Below, in pieces: positions 52,750-61,965 of a stretch of 64,000 nt of DNA. The position numbers and the translations under genes were made by a program. The notes beneath the pieces are model-generated. The model saw only the letters and a program-made list of their open reading frames with translations, was not told the origin of the DNA and did not search any database. The DNA lies in assembly GCF_009909185.1 (NCBI RefSeq), contig NZ_JAAAMV010000025.1:124001-188000 (forward strand), given 5' to 3'. The stretch's first letter is position 1, and every line of letters begins with the position of its first letter. The stretch is from Paenibacillus glycinis (GTDB lineage: Bacteria; Bacillota; Bacilli; Paenibacillales; Paenibacillaceae).

Positions 52750-54315
52750 TTACCGCTGGCTCTGTTCCGCTTTCATGGACCACGCTTCGACGTCCCACGT
52801 CTTGGTGACCCAATCCTCGTAGAACTCCGGCTCGTGCGAGACGAGCACGACGGTGCCCTTGTAAGCCTGGAGCGCGCGCTTCAATTCGGCCTTGGCGACG
52901 ATATCCAGATGGTTCGTCGGCTCATCGAACAGAATCCAGTTGCTTTCCTGCATCATCAGCTTGCACAGCCGAACCTTCGCCTGCTCGCCGCCGCTGAGCT
53001 GGTTGAGCGGACGCGTGATATGCTCGTTCTTCAGCCCGCAGCGGGCAAGCGCCGCCCGTACCTCGTGCTGGTTCATCGAGGAGAACGCATCCCATACGTC
53101 CTCCAGCGGCGTCATCGTCGGCGCCTTGGCTTCCTGCTCGAAGTACGCGGGCGATAAATAGTCGCCGAGGTACGTCTGGCCCTCGAGCGGAGGAATCACG
53201 CCGAGAATCGTCTTCAGGAGCGTGGATTTGCCGACGCCGTTGCAGCCCACGATGGCAATTTTGTCGCCGCGCTCGATAATCATGTTCATCTTGGGCAGCA
53301 GCGGCCTCGTGTAGCCGATGACCATGCCCTCCGTTTCGAATACGGTCTTGCCGCTCGACCTGGACTCTTTGAAGTTAAAGGTCGGCTTGGCCGCTTCCTC
53401 CGGCTTGTCGATGCGGTCGATGCGGTCGAGCTGCTTCTCGCGGCTCTTCGCGCGTCCGGAGGTGGACGCGCGCGCCTTGTTCTTCTGAATGAACTCTTCC
53501 TGCTTCTTGATATACTCCTTTTGCTTCTCGTAGGCGTCGATGTGCTGCGCCTTGTTCAGCTCGGACATCTCCAGAAACTTCTCGTAATTGGCCGAGTACC
53601 GCGTCAGCTTCGTGAACTCCAGATGGTAGATCACGTTGACGACCTGGTTCATGAAGCCCGTTTCATGCGAGATCAGCACGAAGGCGTACGGATAATTCTT
53701 CAAATAATTCGTCAGCCAGTTAATATGGTCTTCGTCCAAATAGTTGGTCGGCTCATCCAGCAGCAAGACGCCCGGCTTCTCGAGCAGCAGCTTGGCGAGC
53801 AGCACCTTCGTCCGCTGTCCGCCGCTCAGCGCCGTGACGTCGCGGTCAAGGCCGATCGCATTGAGGCCGAGCCCGTTGGCCATCTCGTCGACCTTCACGT
53901 CGATGAGATAGAAATCGCCGATCTCCAGTTCCTCTTGGATCTCGCCCATGCGCACCAACAGCTGCTCCAGCGCATCCGGATCGGCATCGCCCATTTGCGC
54001 CGCGATCTCGTTGAGCTCTTCTTCAAGGACGAGCAGCGGCAAGAACGCGTCCTTCAGGACGTCGCGGATGGTTTTGCCCGCTTCCAGCTTCGTGTGCTGG
54101 TCCAGATAGCCGTAACGAACGCGGGGCGTCCACTCCACCTTGCCTTCGTCCTTCAACAGCTTCCCCGTCAAAATGTTCATCAGCGTGGATTTGCCCGTAC
54201 CGTTCGCGCCGACCAGCCCGACATGCTCGCCGTCCAGCAAGCGGAAGGACACATTGCGAAACAACACCCGATCGCCAAACGTATGCGATAACTGCTCAAC
54301 CGTCAGCAAGCTCAT
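52750..54315 (-). CDS. ABC-F family ATP-binding protein (YkpA-like)
   Basis: A 521-aa protein with tandem ABC domains: GANGTGKST and GCNGVGKST, signatures LSGGQRTK and LSGGEQAK, Walker B regions LLLDEPTNYLD and LFDEPTNHLD. The linker (about 225-310) contains EYIKKQEEFIQKNKA and the TSGRAKSREKQLDRI block seen in YkpA/YbiT-type factors. It should act on the ribosome. The ATG at 54315 has GGAGA 11 bp upstream; an ATG at 54333 has no site. It differs from the first ABC-F protein in linker type. Confidence 0.93.
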   Translation of the reverse strand: MSLLTVEQLSHTFGDRVLFRNVSFRLLDGEHVGLVGANGTGKSTLMNILTGKLLKDEGKVEWTPRVRYGYLDQHTKLEAGKTIRDVLKDAFLPLLVLEEELNEIAAQMGDADPDALEQLLVRMGEIQEELEIGDFYLIDVKVDEMANGLGLNAIGLDRDVTALSGGQRTKVLLAKLLLEKPGVLLLDEPTNYLDEDHINWLTNYLKNYPYAFVLISHETGFMNQVVNVIYHLEFTKLTRYSANYEKFLEMSELNKAQHIDAYEKQKEYIKKQEEFIQKNKARASTSGRAKSREKQLDRIDRIDKPEEAAKPTFNFKESRSSGKTVFETEGMVIGYTRPLLPKMNMIIERGDKIAIVGCNGVGKSTLLKTILGVIPPLEGQTYLGDYLSPAYFEQEAKAPTMTPLEDVWDAFSSMNQHEVRAALARCGLKNEHITRPLNQLSGGEQAKVRLCKLMMQESNWILFDEPTNHLDIVAKAELKRALQAYKGTVVLVSHEPEFYEDWVTKTWDVEAWSMKAEQSQR

Positions 54316-54454
54316 TGGTTTCTTTATCTCCATTCATGAATGTACCGTAGTGAAGTCCCGCCAACCGCGGGATTTGCCCGTTTCATTGTATCATAAAAAG
54401 CGCGGATTGAGACTGGCGATGTGCCTGGAGGCTTTTCCCGGCGCGGATGCAAAA

Positions 54455-54487
54455 ACGGAGCATGGCGATAAGCTCGCCATGCTCCGT
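54455..54487 (-). terminator. Terminator of the Hcp-like gene
   Basis: ACGGAGCATGGCGA (54455-54468) pairs perfectly with 54474-54487; A5 to the left gives the U-run of the - strand transcript. Confidence 0.85.
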
Positions 54488-54521
54488 GCTCCGTACGGAA
54501 CTGCACATGCTGCCGGTCGGC

Positions 54522-55106
54522 CTAACCGGCGATTTTCGTTCCTTTTCGGAGATCCCATCCGAATTGGAGCGGAGGGAGCAGCGTGCCGTCCTTGCTCGTC
54601 TGGCTGTAGCTGTACAGAATGGTGCCGTACCCGAGGGAATACGATTCGACGCCGTCCGCGAAGGAATAGGATTTCACCGTGACGTCGGTCAGCTCGATCG
54701 TCAATGGCGCTCCCTTGGTCGCCTCGTTCGTGAACGCGAACTTCGCCGTCTTGAGATGCTTGCCGGTGATGGCCGCGGACATCATGCCGAGCGAAGCAGC
54801 GTCCGTTCTCTTCGCGAATTTGATATCTTCGAACATCGTCTTCCCGGACGGCGAAGCGGCGGATGAGGATGCCGTCCCCACGGAAACGATATTGAATGCC
54901 ACGTCTTCCACCGAAATCCACTTCTCGTAGCCTCTGGTTATGGACTCTCCGGAGATGCCGTCCAGCTGCAGATACACGGTTTGCGCCGAGAATTGCGGCT
55001 CTGCCGTCGCCTCCGAGCCTCCCGTTAACCCGGCTGCCAGCGCGATCGCGCAGACGATCAGGAGCGCGGCGACTTTCTTGAACTTGCGTGCGAACGAATG
55101 AATCAT
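54522..55106 (-). CDS. Secreted Hcp-family (T6SS tube-like) protein
   Basis: A 194-aa exported protein. Residues 1-36 form a signal peptide (KKVAALLIVCAIALAAGLTGG, cleavage after about EATA). The mature part follows the Hcp1 pattern: YLQLDGISGESITRGYEKWI, a core FEDIKFAKRTDAASLGMM-A-ITGKHLKTAKFAF, LTIELTDVTVKSYSF, VESYSLGYGTILYSYSQ, and a GWDLRKGTKI end. In Gram-negatives Hcp builds type VI tubes; here no other T6SS gene is present and the protein carries its own Sec signal, so it must act differently (surface or extracellular ring or binding protein; inference). The ATG is 55106 with GGGGGG 6 bp upstream; ATG 55109 is the alternative. Confidence 0.83.
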   Translation of the reverse strand: MIHSFARKFKKVAALLIVCAIALAAGLTGGSEATAEPQFSAQTVYLQLDGISGESITRGYEKWISVEDVAFNIVSVGTASSSAASPSGKTMFEDIKFAKRTDAASLGMMSAAITGKHLKTAKFAFTNEATKGAPLTIELTDVTVKSYSFADGVESYSLGYGTILYSYSQTSKDGTLLPPLQFGWDLRKGTKIAG

Positions 55107-55379
55107 CATAATCCCCCCACGTTTACGTTCGGATGTAACTAACCGTTTCGCGATACAATTCGATGCAAACATTTTCGATCTCGATACAGAACGTATTATA
55201 TCGGAAAGCAGCGCCTGCTGTAAATGAAGTTCTGCCGCGCTTGCACCGGTTCGAACTCCGCGAGGCGGCACGACCGTCGTTCGGTCCCGCCAACGGCAAA
55301 AACCCCCTTCGGAAGCTCGACGGAGCTCAAAGGGGGTGCTTGCCATGTCCGAATGCATAACCCGCTGGCGATTCTCCGC

Positions 55380-56183
55380 CTACTTCGCTGCGATCCGATC
55401 CTCCGCTTCCACTTGGGCAAAATAATGCGCGCTGTCCACCATCGGCGTGCAGTCGGAATGGTCCCCGGCCAGCGCGATCTCGAAGATGAAATCCTTGCCT
55501 TGCACGAGCGGCTTCACCATGCGCCAGTCGATTCTCCCCTGGCCGAGCGGCAGCGAGTCGTGTTCGATCCCCATGCTGTCGACCAGATGATAATAACGGG
55601 CGTAAGCTTGCGTACGTTCGAGCACGTCCCGAAGCCGACCGTTATCCCCGCCGCACGCGATAAACGCGTGACTCACGTCGACGTTGAGCGGAAGCTCGAG
55701 CGGCACGATCAATTCCTCGATGAGGTAAGGATTGCCGTAAGAGAACAGCCCTTCGGTCGAATCCTCCCATACGAAGACCTCCCGCGCGTAAGCCGCGACG
55801 GCACGAATTTCTTCGCGCAGCAGAATGGTGCGTTCCCGTGTAATATCCGTGCAGCTGTCCGTCCGGGCGTAGTGGGCATGTATGACGCACGCGGCGCGTT
55901 CTTCTCTGCAGATGCGCGCAAGCAGCTCGGAGGATTCATGGTAATAGCGACGCACATCCGGGTTGCCGCTCAAGATGTCCAAATACTCGCCCCGGTACCG
56001 CGGCGGATGATGCAAATACGGTTTGACGCCGCGCCGATGAAGCTGACGGATGCGGTCCCGAATGAGATCGGGGGACTCAAGGTCTTGCTCGCTCAAATAG
56101 AATTCCATGATATCCGGGTCGTACGACAGCCGGTTGTCCACGTTCTTCTGCTCCAAATTTCCCTTTAAACGCATATAGTTCAC
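55380..56183 (-). CDS. Sugar phosphate isomerase/epimerase-like TIM-barrel protein
   Basis: A 267-aa protein that resembles AP-endonuclease-2/xylose-isomerase-like TIM barrels: YLHHPPRY, ACVIHAHYA, VFVWEDSTEG, LPLNVDVSHAFI, YYHLVDSMG and GQGRIDW with HPP/HAH/D/H residues suited to metal binding. The substrate is unknown. The start is GTG at 56183 with GGAGG 7 bp upstream; the ATG 21 bp earlier is inside weak context. Confidence 0.75.
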   Translation of the reverse strand: MNYMRLKGNLEQKNVDNRLSYDPDIMEFYLSEQDLESPDLIRDRIRQLHRRGVKPYLHHPPRYRGEYLDILSGNPDVRRYYHESSELLARICREERAACVIHAHYARTDSCTDITRERTILLREEIRAVAAYAREVFVWEDSTEGLFSYGNPYLIEELIVPLELPLNVDVSHAFIACGGDNGRLRDVLERTQAYARYYHLVDSMGIEHDSLPLGQGRIDWRMVKPLVQGKDFIFEIALAGDHSDCTPMVDSAHYFAQVEAEDRIAAK

Positions 56184-56413
56184 TTGGCCACCTCCGTTTC
56201 CCATGTTACCGCAGCCATGTAAATAGAAGATTATCGTCCGCCGCGGCTCCTGTTTTCTTTTCGCGAACGGGGATGACTTGCCGCGGGCTTCACGGGTGGC
56301 CTGAATGCGGTCAAATATACCGCTTCCATCTAGTTACTCACCCACGCCAAGCCTATCGGTTGCGAATATCTTGTGGAAGCTCACACACTATTCCAATATA
56401 GGGAGTGATAGCC

Positions 56414-57070
56414 GTGCCCGGCCTGTTACGCACAGTCAACGGAACGACCGCCCTTTTCGCGACCGCGAGCATACGATCCAAGCAAGAAGGCATCTTGAGC
56501 GCGAACGTCGAGTTGGTCGCGAACCCCAGCCGCGGCGTCTCCGACTTCATCTTGAACATCACGCAAAACGCGTGCAACCTCGCCACGATCAAGATCGTAT
56601 CGCTGACGCGCACCAGCAGCAGACTTACCGCATCCTTCGGCAAACAAGTGAAGGGCGCCTCCAGCGCCAACATCCTGCTCCGCGACAAGAACGGCAAGCT
56701 CTCCGCCAGGGGATTCATTAACAAGAAAGCGATCGTGCCTATCAAATTCGGCTGCGGCTGCGGCTGCAAGAATGGCGGCTCGTGCTCGGATTCGACCAAA
56801 GTCCGCTTCAAAGACGGCTCGACCTTGAAGGTCAGCATCGACCGTTCGCTCGAGCTTGCCCTTAAGCGGCTGTTCGCGAAGCTCGCGCGCGAGATCAAGA
56901 AGCTGATTCCGAAGAGCAGACGCAGAGCCGCGGCGCCCGATCCCGGTTGCAGAGATAATTGCGTTCGGATCGGCAACGCTTGCCGCGCCGCTTGCGGCAT
57001 CTTCGCCGCCTTATGCGCGCCGATCTGTCTCACCGCGCAGACGGTCTGCATCATACAGTGCGGCTTTTAA
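56414..57070 (+). CDS. Cysteine-rich protein with four CxxxC hendecad repeats
   Basis: A 218-aa protein. Residues 1-105 look beta-rich. A dense cluster CGCGC (C114, C116, C118) with C124 follows, then a basic helix (residues 145-173). The C-terminus (179-216) has eight Cys in exact 11-residue periodicity: C-x3-C-x6 four times (C179/183, 190/194, 201/205, 212/216), with helix-compatible hydrophobic residues between. There is no signal peptide. Possible roles are metal binding, disulfide cross-linking of a spore layer, or a modified peptide; I recognise no family. GTG at 56414 has GGGAG 8 bp upstream; GTG at 56405 overlaps that site. Confidence 0.72.
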   Translation: MPGLLRTVNGTTALFATASIRSKQEGILSANVELVANPSRGVSDFILNITQNACNLATIKIVSLTRTSSRLTASFGKQVKGASSANILLRDKNGKLSARGFINKKAIVPIKFGCGCGCKNGGSCSDSTKVRFKDGSTLKVSIDRSLELALKRLFAKLAREIKKLIPKSRRRAAAPDPGCRDNCVRIGNACRAACGIFAALCAPICLTAQTVCIIQCGF

Positions 57071-57117
57071 TAGCGCTAACCATTCCAAGCGCCTAGGCGG
57101 ATGCGACGGCATAATCA

Positions 57118-57156
57118 AATACGGAGCAGCGGCGGTTCTCCGCCCTGCTCCGTATT
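57118..57156 (+). terminator. Terminator after the Cys-rich gene
   Basis: AATACGGAGCAG (57118-57129) pairs with CTGCTCCGTATT (57145-57156), inner GGCGG/CCGCC. Confidence 0.85.
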
Positions 57157-57288
57157 CGCCCGCTGGGTCCGCTTGTCTTGACGCCACGGTTATAACTTCC
57201 TCTACTGGGCAATATAGCTGAAGCGATGGCCGCCTCGGGTTAAGCTGCGCGCCGCGCGAACTCATTCGGCAACTTGGAGGTTATCATC

Positions 57289-58494
57289 ATGGCCATTCGA
57301 CGCTCGGCGATCCTATACGGCGTGCTTTGCGGCACGCTGCTGCTCGCAGCCGCGCTCCCCGGACAAGCTTCCGCTCATCCAGTCCCGCAACCTGCACGAT
57401 TAAATCCCACGCTTGCATTCATTGGATCGACAACGTCTCGGCATGGACAAGCCGCCGTCGACGCCGTGCAAGGGGATGCTTGGTTTGACAATTACACGTT
57501 CCGCAGCGGCGAGACGCTCGAACGCCTGCGCATCCATTACGCAACTATGGGAACGCCGCACCGCAACGCCCATGGCGACATCGATAATGCCGTGCTCGTT
57601 CTGCACTGGACCGGCGCCGACAGCAGGGCTCTGCTCGCTCCGAACTTCCGGAAGGCGCTGTATGATCCCGGAAAACCGCTCGATGCCCGGCGTTACTATC
57701 TGATCTTCGTCGACAACGTCGGACACGGACAATCGAGCAAGCCGAGCGATGGCCTCAGAGCCGGCTTTCCCAACTACGGCTACGGCGACCTGGTCGACCT
57801 GCAGCATAAGCTCGTCACTGAAACCTTAGGCATCAAGCGGCTCCATGCCATCCTCGGCATGTCGATGGGCGGCATGAACGCTTGGCAGTGGGCCGAAGCT
57901 TATCCCGACGCCATGGACGGGGTCATGCCGGTCGTGTCGTTCCCGATCCAAGTATCGGGCCGCAATCTCTTATGGCGGCATATCGTGACCGACGCGATCC
58001 GTTCCGACCCGGAATGGATGGGCGGAAACTATACGAAGCCGCCGCGCGGCTGGCTGCAGAGCTATGCGGTGCTGCGGATGATGATCGACGGCGTCGCCCA
58101 TCTGCAAGAGACCTTGCCGGACGGCGCCGCGGCGGACGAATTTCTCGCGGAGACCCGCAAGCAAGCAGCCCTGATCGATGCCAACGATATGCTGTATTCG
58201 TTGAAATCGTCTGCCGACTACAATCCCGAACCTGGCCTCTCGTCCATCAAAACGAAGCTGTTCGCGCTCAATTTCTCGGACGACGCGTTCAATCCCGAAG
58301 AGCTCCGCGTCCTCGAACGCCTTGTCCCCAAGGTCAAGAACGGCCGGTTCTTCGTGCAGCCCGGATCTCCGATATCGCGGGGGCACTTGACGATGGCGCA
58401 GCCGGAGCTGTGGTCGCGGCATGTCGCCGCATTCATGCGCTGGCTTGGCGATCCGCCGCCGGGCGCAGCGAAGATGAACCGATCCCGAAAATAA
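57289..58494 (+). CDS. Exported alpha/beta hydrolase of the MetX-like family
   Basis: A 401-aa protein with a signal peptide (SAILYGVLCGTLLLAAALPG, cleavage near ASA-HP). The fold is that of homoserine O-acetyltransferase-like hydrolases: NAVLVLHWTG, nucleophile S192 in GMSMGGM, acid in NFSDDAFNPEE and His in SRGHLTM near residue 365. The family includes MetX, but export argues against methionine synthesis and for an esterase or amidase outside the cell. TTGGAGG lies 10 bp before the ATG at 57289. Confidence 0.86.
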   Translation: MAIRRSAILYGVLCGTLLLAAALPGQASAHPVPQPARLNPTLAFIGSTTSRHGQAAVDAVQGDAWFDNYTFRSGETLERLRIHYATMGTPHRNAHGDIDNAVLVLHWTGADSRALLAPNFRKALYDPGKPLDARRYYLIFVDNVGHGQSSKPSDGLRAGFPNYGYGDLVDLQHKLVTETLGIKRLHAILGMSMGGMNAWQWAEAYPDAMDGVMPVVSFPIQVSGRNLLWRHIVTDAIRSDPEWMGGNYTKPPRGWLQSYAVLRMMIDGVAHLQETLPDGAAADEFLAETRKQAALIDANDMLYSLKSSADYNPEPGLSSIKTKLFALNFSDDAFNPEELRVLERLVPKVKNGRFFVQPGSPISRGHLTMAQPELWSRHVAAFMRWLGDPPPGAAKMNRSRK

Positions 58495-58517
58495 CAACCC
58501 CCCTTAAACGAAAGCAA

Positions 58518-58555
58518 AAATACACCGCCTAGGCAAATTCGCCGGCGATGTATTT
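58518..58555 (+). terminator. Terminator after the MetX-like gene
   Basis: AAATACA-C-CGCC pairs with GGCG-A-TGTATTT, with one internal mismatch; 24 bp past the stop. Confidence 0.6.
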
Positions 58556-58655
58556 CTACGTTCAGCACTGCTATCCAGCTTACGCGATTGCGAGCTGATC
58601 CGGCCAGCAGAGTGACCAACGTTACCCGCCGACAGGATCCGTATTCATCCCAGGA

Positions 58656-59003
58656 CTACTTCATGGCCGGGAGATTCTGTCTCACTTCAACTGCGTTCAC
58701 GGGAGCCCGGGCCGCCCACGCCAGCGCGGCATCCAGATCCGGTACGTCGATGACGAAGAACCCACCAAGCTGCTCCTTCGTCTCGCTAACGGGCCCATCC
58801 TGCACAAGCATCGTTCCTTCGCTTCGCTTCACGGTCGCGGCCGTCTCCGGCGCATGCAGGCCGAACCCGCCGACCACCACCCCGGATTCGCGCAAGGCAT
58901 GCACATAATGCGACCAAGCTGCCATATAGTCCTGCTGTTTGTCCGGGTCCTTGCGAGCGGCGAAATCCTCCGTGCTTTCGAATAACATCAGCGTGTACTG
59001 CAT
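58656..59003 (-). CDS. YciI-like (YCII-domain) protein
   Basis: A 115-aa protein with the ferredoxin-like YCII pattern: YTLMLFESTEDF, VVVGGFGLHAPETAATV and the near-universal DGPVSETKEQLGGFFVIDVPD block. These proteins often accompany sigma factors as DGPF/YCII partners, but none is adjacent. The start has AGGAGC and an ATG with good spacing. Function unknown. Confidence 0.87.
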   Translation of the reverse strand: MQYTLMLFESTEDFAARKDPDKQQDYMAAWSHYVHALRESGVVVGGFGLHAPETAATVKRSEGTMLVQDGPVSETKEQLGGFFVIDVPDLDAALAWAARAPVNAVEVRQNLPAMK

Positions 59004-59414
59004 GCTTCAAGCTCCTCTCGTCGATTGCGCGTTTATTGGACGTACATACGTATGTCGATTTCGGAAGGCGGATTTCTACATGGCGGTCAAATTTTTTTTG
59101 TATCGCATAACTAGGAGCACATCGCCTTCTTAGAAGGTTTGCGTTTCCGATTCAACGATGATACGGCCCTCCCCTTGTACGCTAAGCTCGTACTCATACA
59201 TTCGATCAGCGCCTAGATGCCTCCTTTATTTCAAGCCGGCGACGCCATACCGATTTGCGGCCATAAAAAAGAACACAGCGATTGCCGCGCTGTGCTCGTA
59301 TTGGACATTTCCCTTGGTGCCGGAAGGCTCCCGGTTCGTTCCCGTCCGCTGCCGCAATCTATTCCCCGCATTACGAATCCGGCCATTCCGACGACCCTCA
59401 CGAACGAACGACCG
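59004..59414. other. Intergenic region with one terminator
   Basis: About 410 bp. It contains the - strand terminator at 59275-59295. Open frames crossing it have no ribosome site or recognisable product. Confidence 0.5.
59275..59295 (-). terminator. Terminator of the small gene at 59415
   Basis: CACAGCG (59275-59281) pairs with CGCTGTG (59289-59295); A6 to the left gives a U-run on the - strand. Confidence 0.7.
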
Positions 59415-59702
59415 CTAGTCCTCAACCGATACGCCGTACTTCTCCGCGACCTTCAGCAAATGACTCTCGACGTTCTCGTAGTCTCCGACGTTGTTGCTTG
59501 CGATGACGACCGGGTCGTCGATCCCTCTGATGTGCAGCTCGATGCTCTTCACGTTGACGGTCCATAACAGCTTCCTGACGGAGGATTCTTCCTTCTTCAA
59601 ACGGTCCAGCCTGCTGTACTCGATTCTCCTTGGCGCCTTTTCCTTCTCCAGCGTCAGCACCATTTCCGCGGCATCCAAGTTAATATCCACCACTTTCGGC
59701 AT
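59415..59702 (-). CDS. Small conserved hypothetical protein
   Basis: A 95-aa soluble protein with alternating beta and helical segments (PKVVDINLDAAEMVLTLEKE; LWTVNVKSIELHI; a C-terminal helix HLLKVAEKYGVSVED). No motif recognised. GGAGGTGAT precedes the ATG at 59702; an upstream in-frame start lacks a site. The YdcF-like gene lies 83 bp upstream on the same strand and may share a transcript. Confidence 0.7.
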   Translation of the reverse strand: MPKVVDINLDAAEMVLTLEKEKAPRRIEYSRLDRLKKEESSVRKLLWTVNVKSIELHIRGIDDPVVIASNNVGDYENVESHLLKVAEKYGVSVED

Positions 59703-59785
59703 GCGTATCACCTCCAGTCGGTTTCCTCAGGATGAAAGCTTATGTTTCCATCCCCATTGTATGACGCGAATGCCGAAATATACCT

Positions 59786-60553
59786 TTACCTATGAAACAA
59801 TGCGGACGCCGCGATCCCCAAGTATTCTCTCAAGCACGCGCTGAGGCTATCCATCGCGGCAGAGGAGGGGCTCCATTTGTTCAACGCGTAGCTCGCGCGC
59901 CGGCTTACCCTATAGTCGTCCGGATAAGGAACGACGGCGATCCCCGCTTCCCGAAAGTCCATCACCGACCGCTTCATATGAAAAGCGGACGTCACGAGAA
60001 TCGGTCTCGTCAAATGCCGGCGCGCCAGCAGCTCCCCCGTGAACGCGGCGTTCTGCGCGGTATTCAGGGAACGGTTTTCGACCAGGATCCGATCCGCCGG
60101 CACCTTCAGGCCGATCAGCTGCCGCTTGGCAATCTCCGCTTCGTTGCCGCTATCGGCAAACACTTTGCCTCCCGAGAACAGGATAGGCAGTCCCGTCTGC
60201 TGGTACAGCCTCGCGGCGGTCAACAGCCGGTTCCCGGCCATTCCGTAGAGGTTGCCGACGCCGTCGATATCCGGCGTATCGACGGTCGCCCCGCCGCCCA
60301 GCACGACGATGACGTCGCCGTCCGCCTTGCTCGGCGGCGCATAGCTGTTCTCGAGGCTGCGCATGAGACCGTCGCTGATCGCGCTGATGCTGCACAAATA
60401 GAGGACCAAGGCGAACGCAAACGCCCCGATCGCCGGCGCTTTGTTGCGCTTGATCCACAGCCATACGCCGGCCGCCGCCAACAAGACGATGAATAAGCCC
60501 GGAGGCAGCACGAAGCTGTATAGAAATTTAATCACGTAAATCAAGAGGATCAC
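59786..60553 (-). CDS. YdcF/ElyC-type DUF218 membrane protein
   Basis: A 255-aa protein with two N-terminal hydrophobic segments (about 5-25 and 37-57) and a DUF218 domain: DGDVIVVLGGGATVD, NRLLTAARLYQQTGLPILFSGG, VENRSLNTAQNAAFTGELL and ILVTSAFHMKRSV. Relatives (ElyC, SanA, YdcF) act in envelope integrity; the exact reaction is not known. Length and order are typical. The start is a GTG with AAGGGAA close by, so a slightly later start is possible. Confidence 0.86.
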   Translation of the reverse strand: MILLIYVIKFLYSFVLPPGLFIVLLAAAGVWLWIKRNKAPAIGAFAFALVLYLCSISAISDGLMRSLENSYAPPSKADGDVIVVLGGGATVDTPDIDGVGNLYGMAGNRLLTAARLYQQTGLPILFSGGKVFADSGNEAEIAKRQLIGLKVPADRILVENRSLNTAQNAAFTGELLARRHLTRPILVTSAFHMKRSVMDFREAGIAVVPYPDDYRVSRRASYALNKWSPSSAAMDSLSACLREYLGIAASALFHR

Positions 60554-60703
60554 TTCCCTTTGTCCGCTGGCCTTAACCTGCTACGAACGCATTTAATATA
60601 GTAAACAACCCCGCCGAGCATAGGCCTCCGCAGGCCGGACGTCTATTTCTTCCTACTATCCCTTATATCATATATCAGCAGCATCTGGCCGCGCATAAAA
60701 AAA

Positions 60704-60737
60704 CATCGCCGGGCTCGGATTAGAAGCCCTGACGATG
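60704..60737 (-). terminator. Terminator of the beta-propeller lipoprotein gene
   Basis: CATCG...CGATG stem with inner GGGCT/AGCCC; A7 to the left makes a U-run on the - strand transcript, about 25 bp past the stop. Confidence 0.8.
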
Positions 60738-60763
60738 CAGATATGCTTAATGCCGTTATTAGT

Positions 60764-61885
60764 TTAGGGCTGCAACGAAGTCTGAATCTCGACGACGGTG
60801 CTGTCGTAGCCGCTGCCGTTCCATACCGAGTAGGACAGCTTGTCGCCCGAAGCGCTCCACGAGGAGTGCGCGGCATTCTCGACGTCGGCTGCGATACGGG
60901 TCGCTTCGCCGGACAACAGATCATAGACGTACATGCCTTTGACCGCCGCGCCGTTTACTTCCGCTTGCATGCTGTACGCGATCAGCCGCTGATCCGCCGA
61001 CCAAGAGATGCCGCCAAGCTCCGCGCCTTCCGCGATCGTCTTCGCGTTCCCGCCGTCCAGATCGCACAGCACGAGCTTCGCTTTGGAGCCGTCGTATTGC
61101 TTCACCAGCAGCTGCTTGCCGTCAGGCGAAGGAATAACGCTGCCCACCGAACCAAGCCCCATATCCTTGGTTTTCTTGGTATTCAGGTCGAGCACCTTCA
61201 GCGTTTCATCCGCATTGGAGTTGTAGTAGATGCTGCTGCCGAGCTTGGCTACGATAATCAGCGCGCCTTCGTTCAATTCCTCCAGCGCGGCGATATCGCC
61301 TGTCGCGGTTGCCGTGTAAGCACCGCCGGCATACGAAGCCCCGACGATGGTGCCGTCATCCGCCCATGCTGCGCTCATGGCTCCTCCGATGGGATCGCCC
61401 GCCAGGCCGAACGACTTCAGCGTTTCCAGATTCAACACATAATATGCGGGATCGCCGAGCGCATACGCCTGGTAGAGCAGAGACTTTTTGTCCGGCGACA
61501 AGCTGGCGCCCCCCAAGAACACGTTCTCCTGTTCCTTCAACGGCACGAGCTCCCCCGTCTTCAGATTGAATCGGTACAGGCTGCGCGGATAGGAATCCGA
61601 CAGCTCCTCCAGCTTCATCTTCGCCAAGGAATCGTTCTCCTTGGACACAATGGCCGTATCCTCGTCCAGCCAGTCGAAGATCTCCATCTTCTCGTACGTC
61701 TTGATGCCGCCAACCGTGATGGCCGGACCGGCCGTCGGCGTCTTGCCTTCGTTATCGATCACCGTGATGGTTTTCCCCGGCTCGTGAATGACCTGGCGGT
61801 TCCCTCCGTTATTTTCGCTGCAAGCGGTGAGGGCAAGCAGCAATGCGGGTACGCATGCCATGATGGCTAATTTTGTTTTGTTCAA
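60764..61885 (-). CDS. Beta-propeller (PD40/TolB-like) lipoprotein
   Basis: A 373-aa lipoprotein. The signal peptide ends in the lipobox LALTAC with Cys22. Residues 60-373 form repeated WD40-like units (MEIFDWLDEDTAIVSKE; LSPDKKSLLYQAY; SWSADQRLIAYSM; SWSASGDKLSYSVW), a propeller of about six blades facing outside. Function unknown; such propellers often sense or bind peptides or glycans. The start is TTG at 61885 with AAGGAGG 8 bp upstream. It follows the histidine-kinase gene by 80 bp in the same direction, so it may be part of the signalling operon. Confidence 0.8.
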   Translation of the reverse strand: MNKTKLAIMACVPALLLALTACSENNGGNRQVIHEPGKTITVIDNEGKTPTAGPAITVGGIKTYEKMEIFDWLDEDTAIVSKENDSLAKMKLEELSDSYPRSLYRFNLKTGELVPLKEQENVFLGGASLSPDKKSLLYQAYALGDPAYYVLNLETLKSFGLAGDPIGGAMSAAWADDGTIVGASYAGGAYTATATGDIAALEELNEGALIIVAKLGSSIYYNSNADETLKVLDLNTKKTKDMGLGSVGSVIPSPDGKQLLVKQYDGSKAKLVLCDLDGGNAKTIAEGAELGGISWSADQRLIAYSMQAEVNGAAVKGMYVYDLLSGEATRIAADVENAAHSSWSASGDKLSYSVWNGSGYDSTVVEIQTSLQP

Positions 61886-61965
61886 TGCGATCGCCTCCTT
61901 GATGCTTACAATACCGATTGCATATTTCGAATGAACGAAGGATTGTTTCCAAGTTGTAAACAATC

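Noticed and set aside
54522..55106. Evidence for a type VI secretion system
   Set aside because: Only an Hcp-like protein with a signal peptide is present; no sheath, baseplate or ATPase genes were seen.
59158..59418. 86-codon + strand frame
   Set aside because: No ribosome site, crosses a terminator and has no recognisable protein features.
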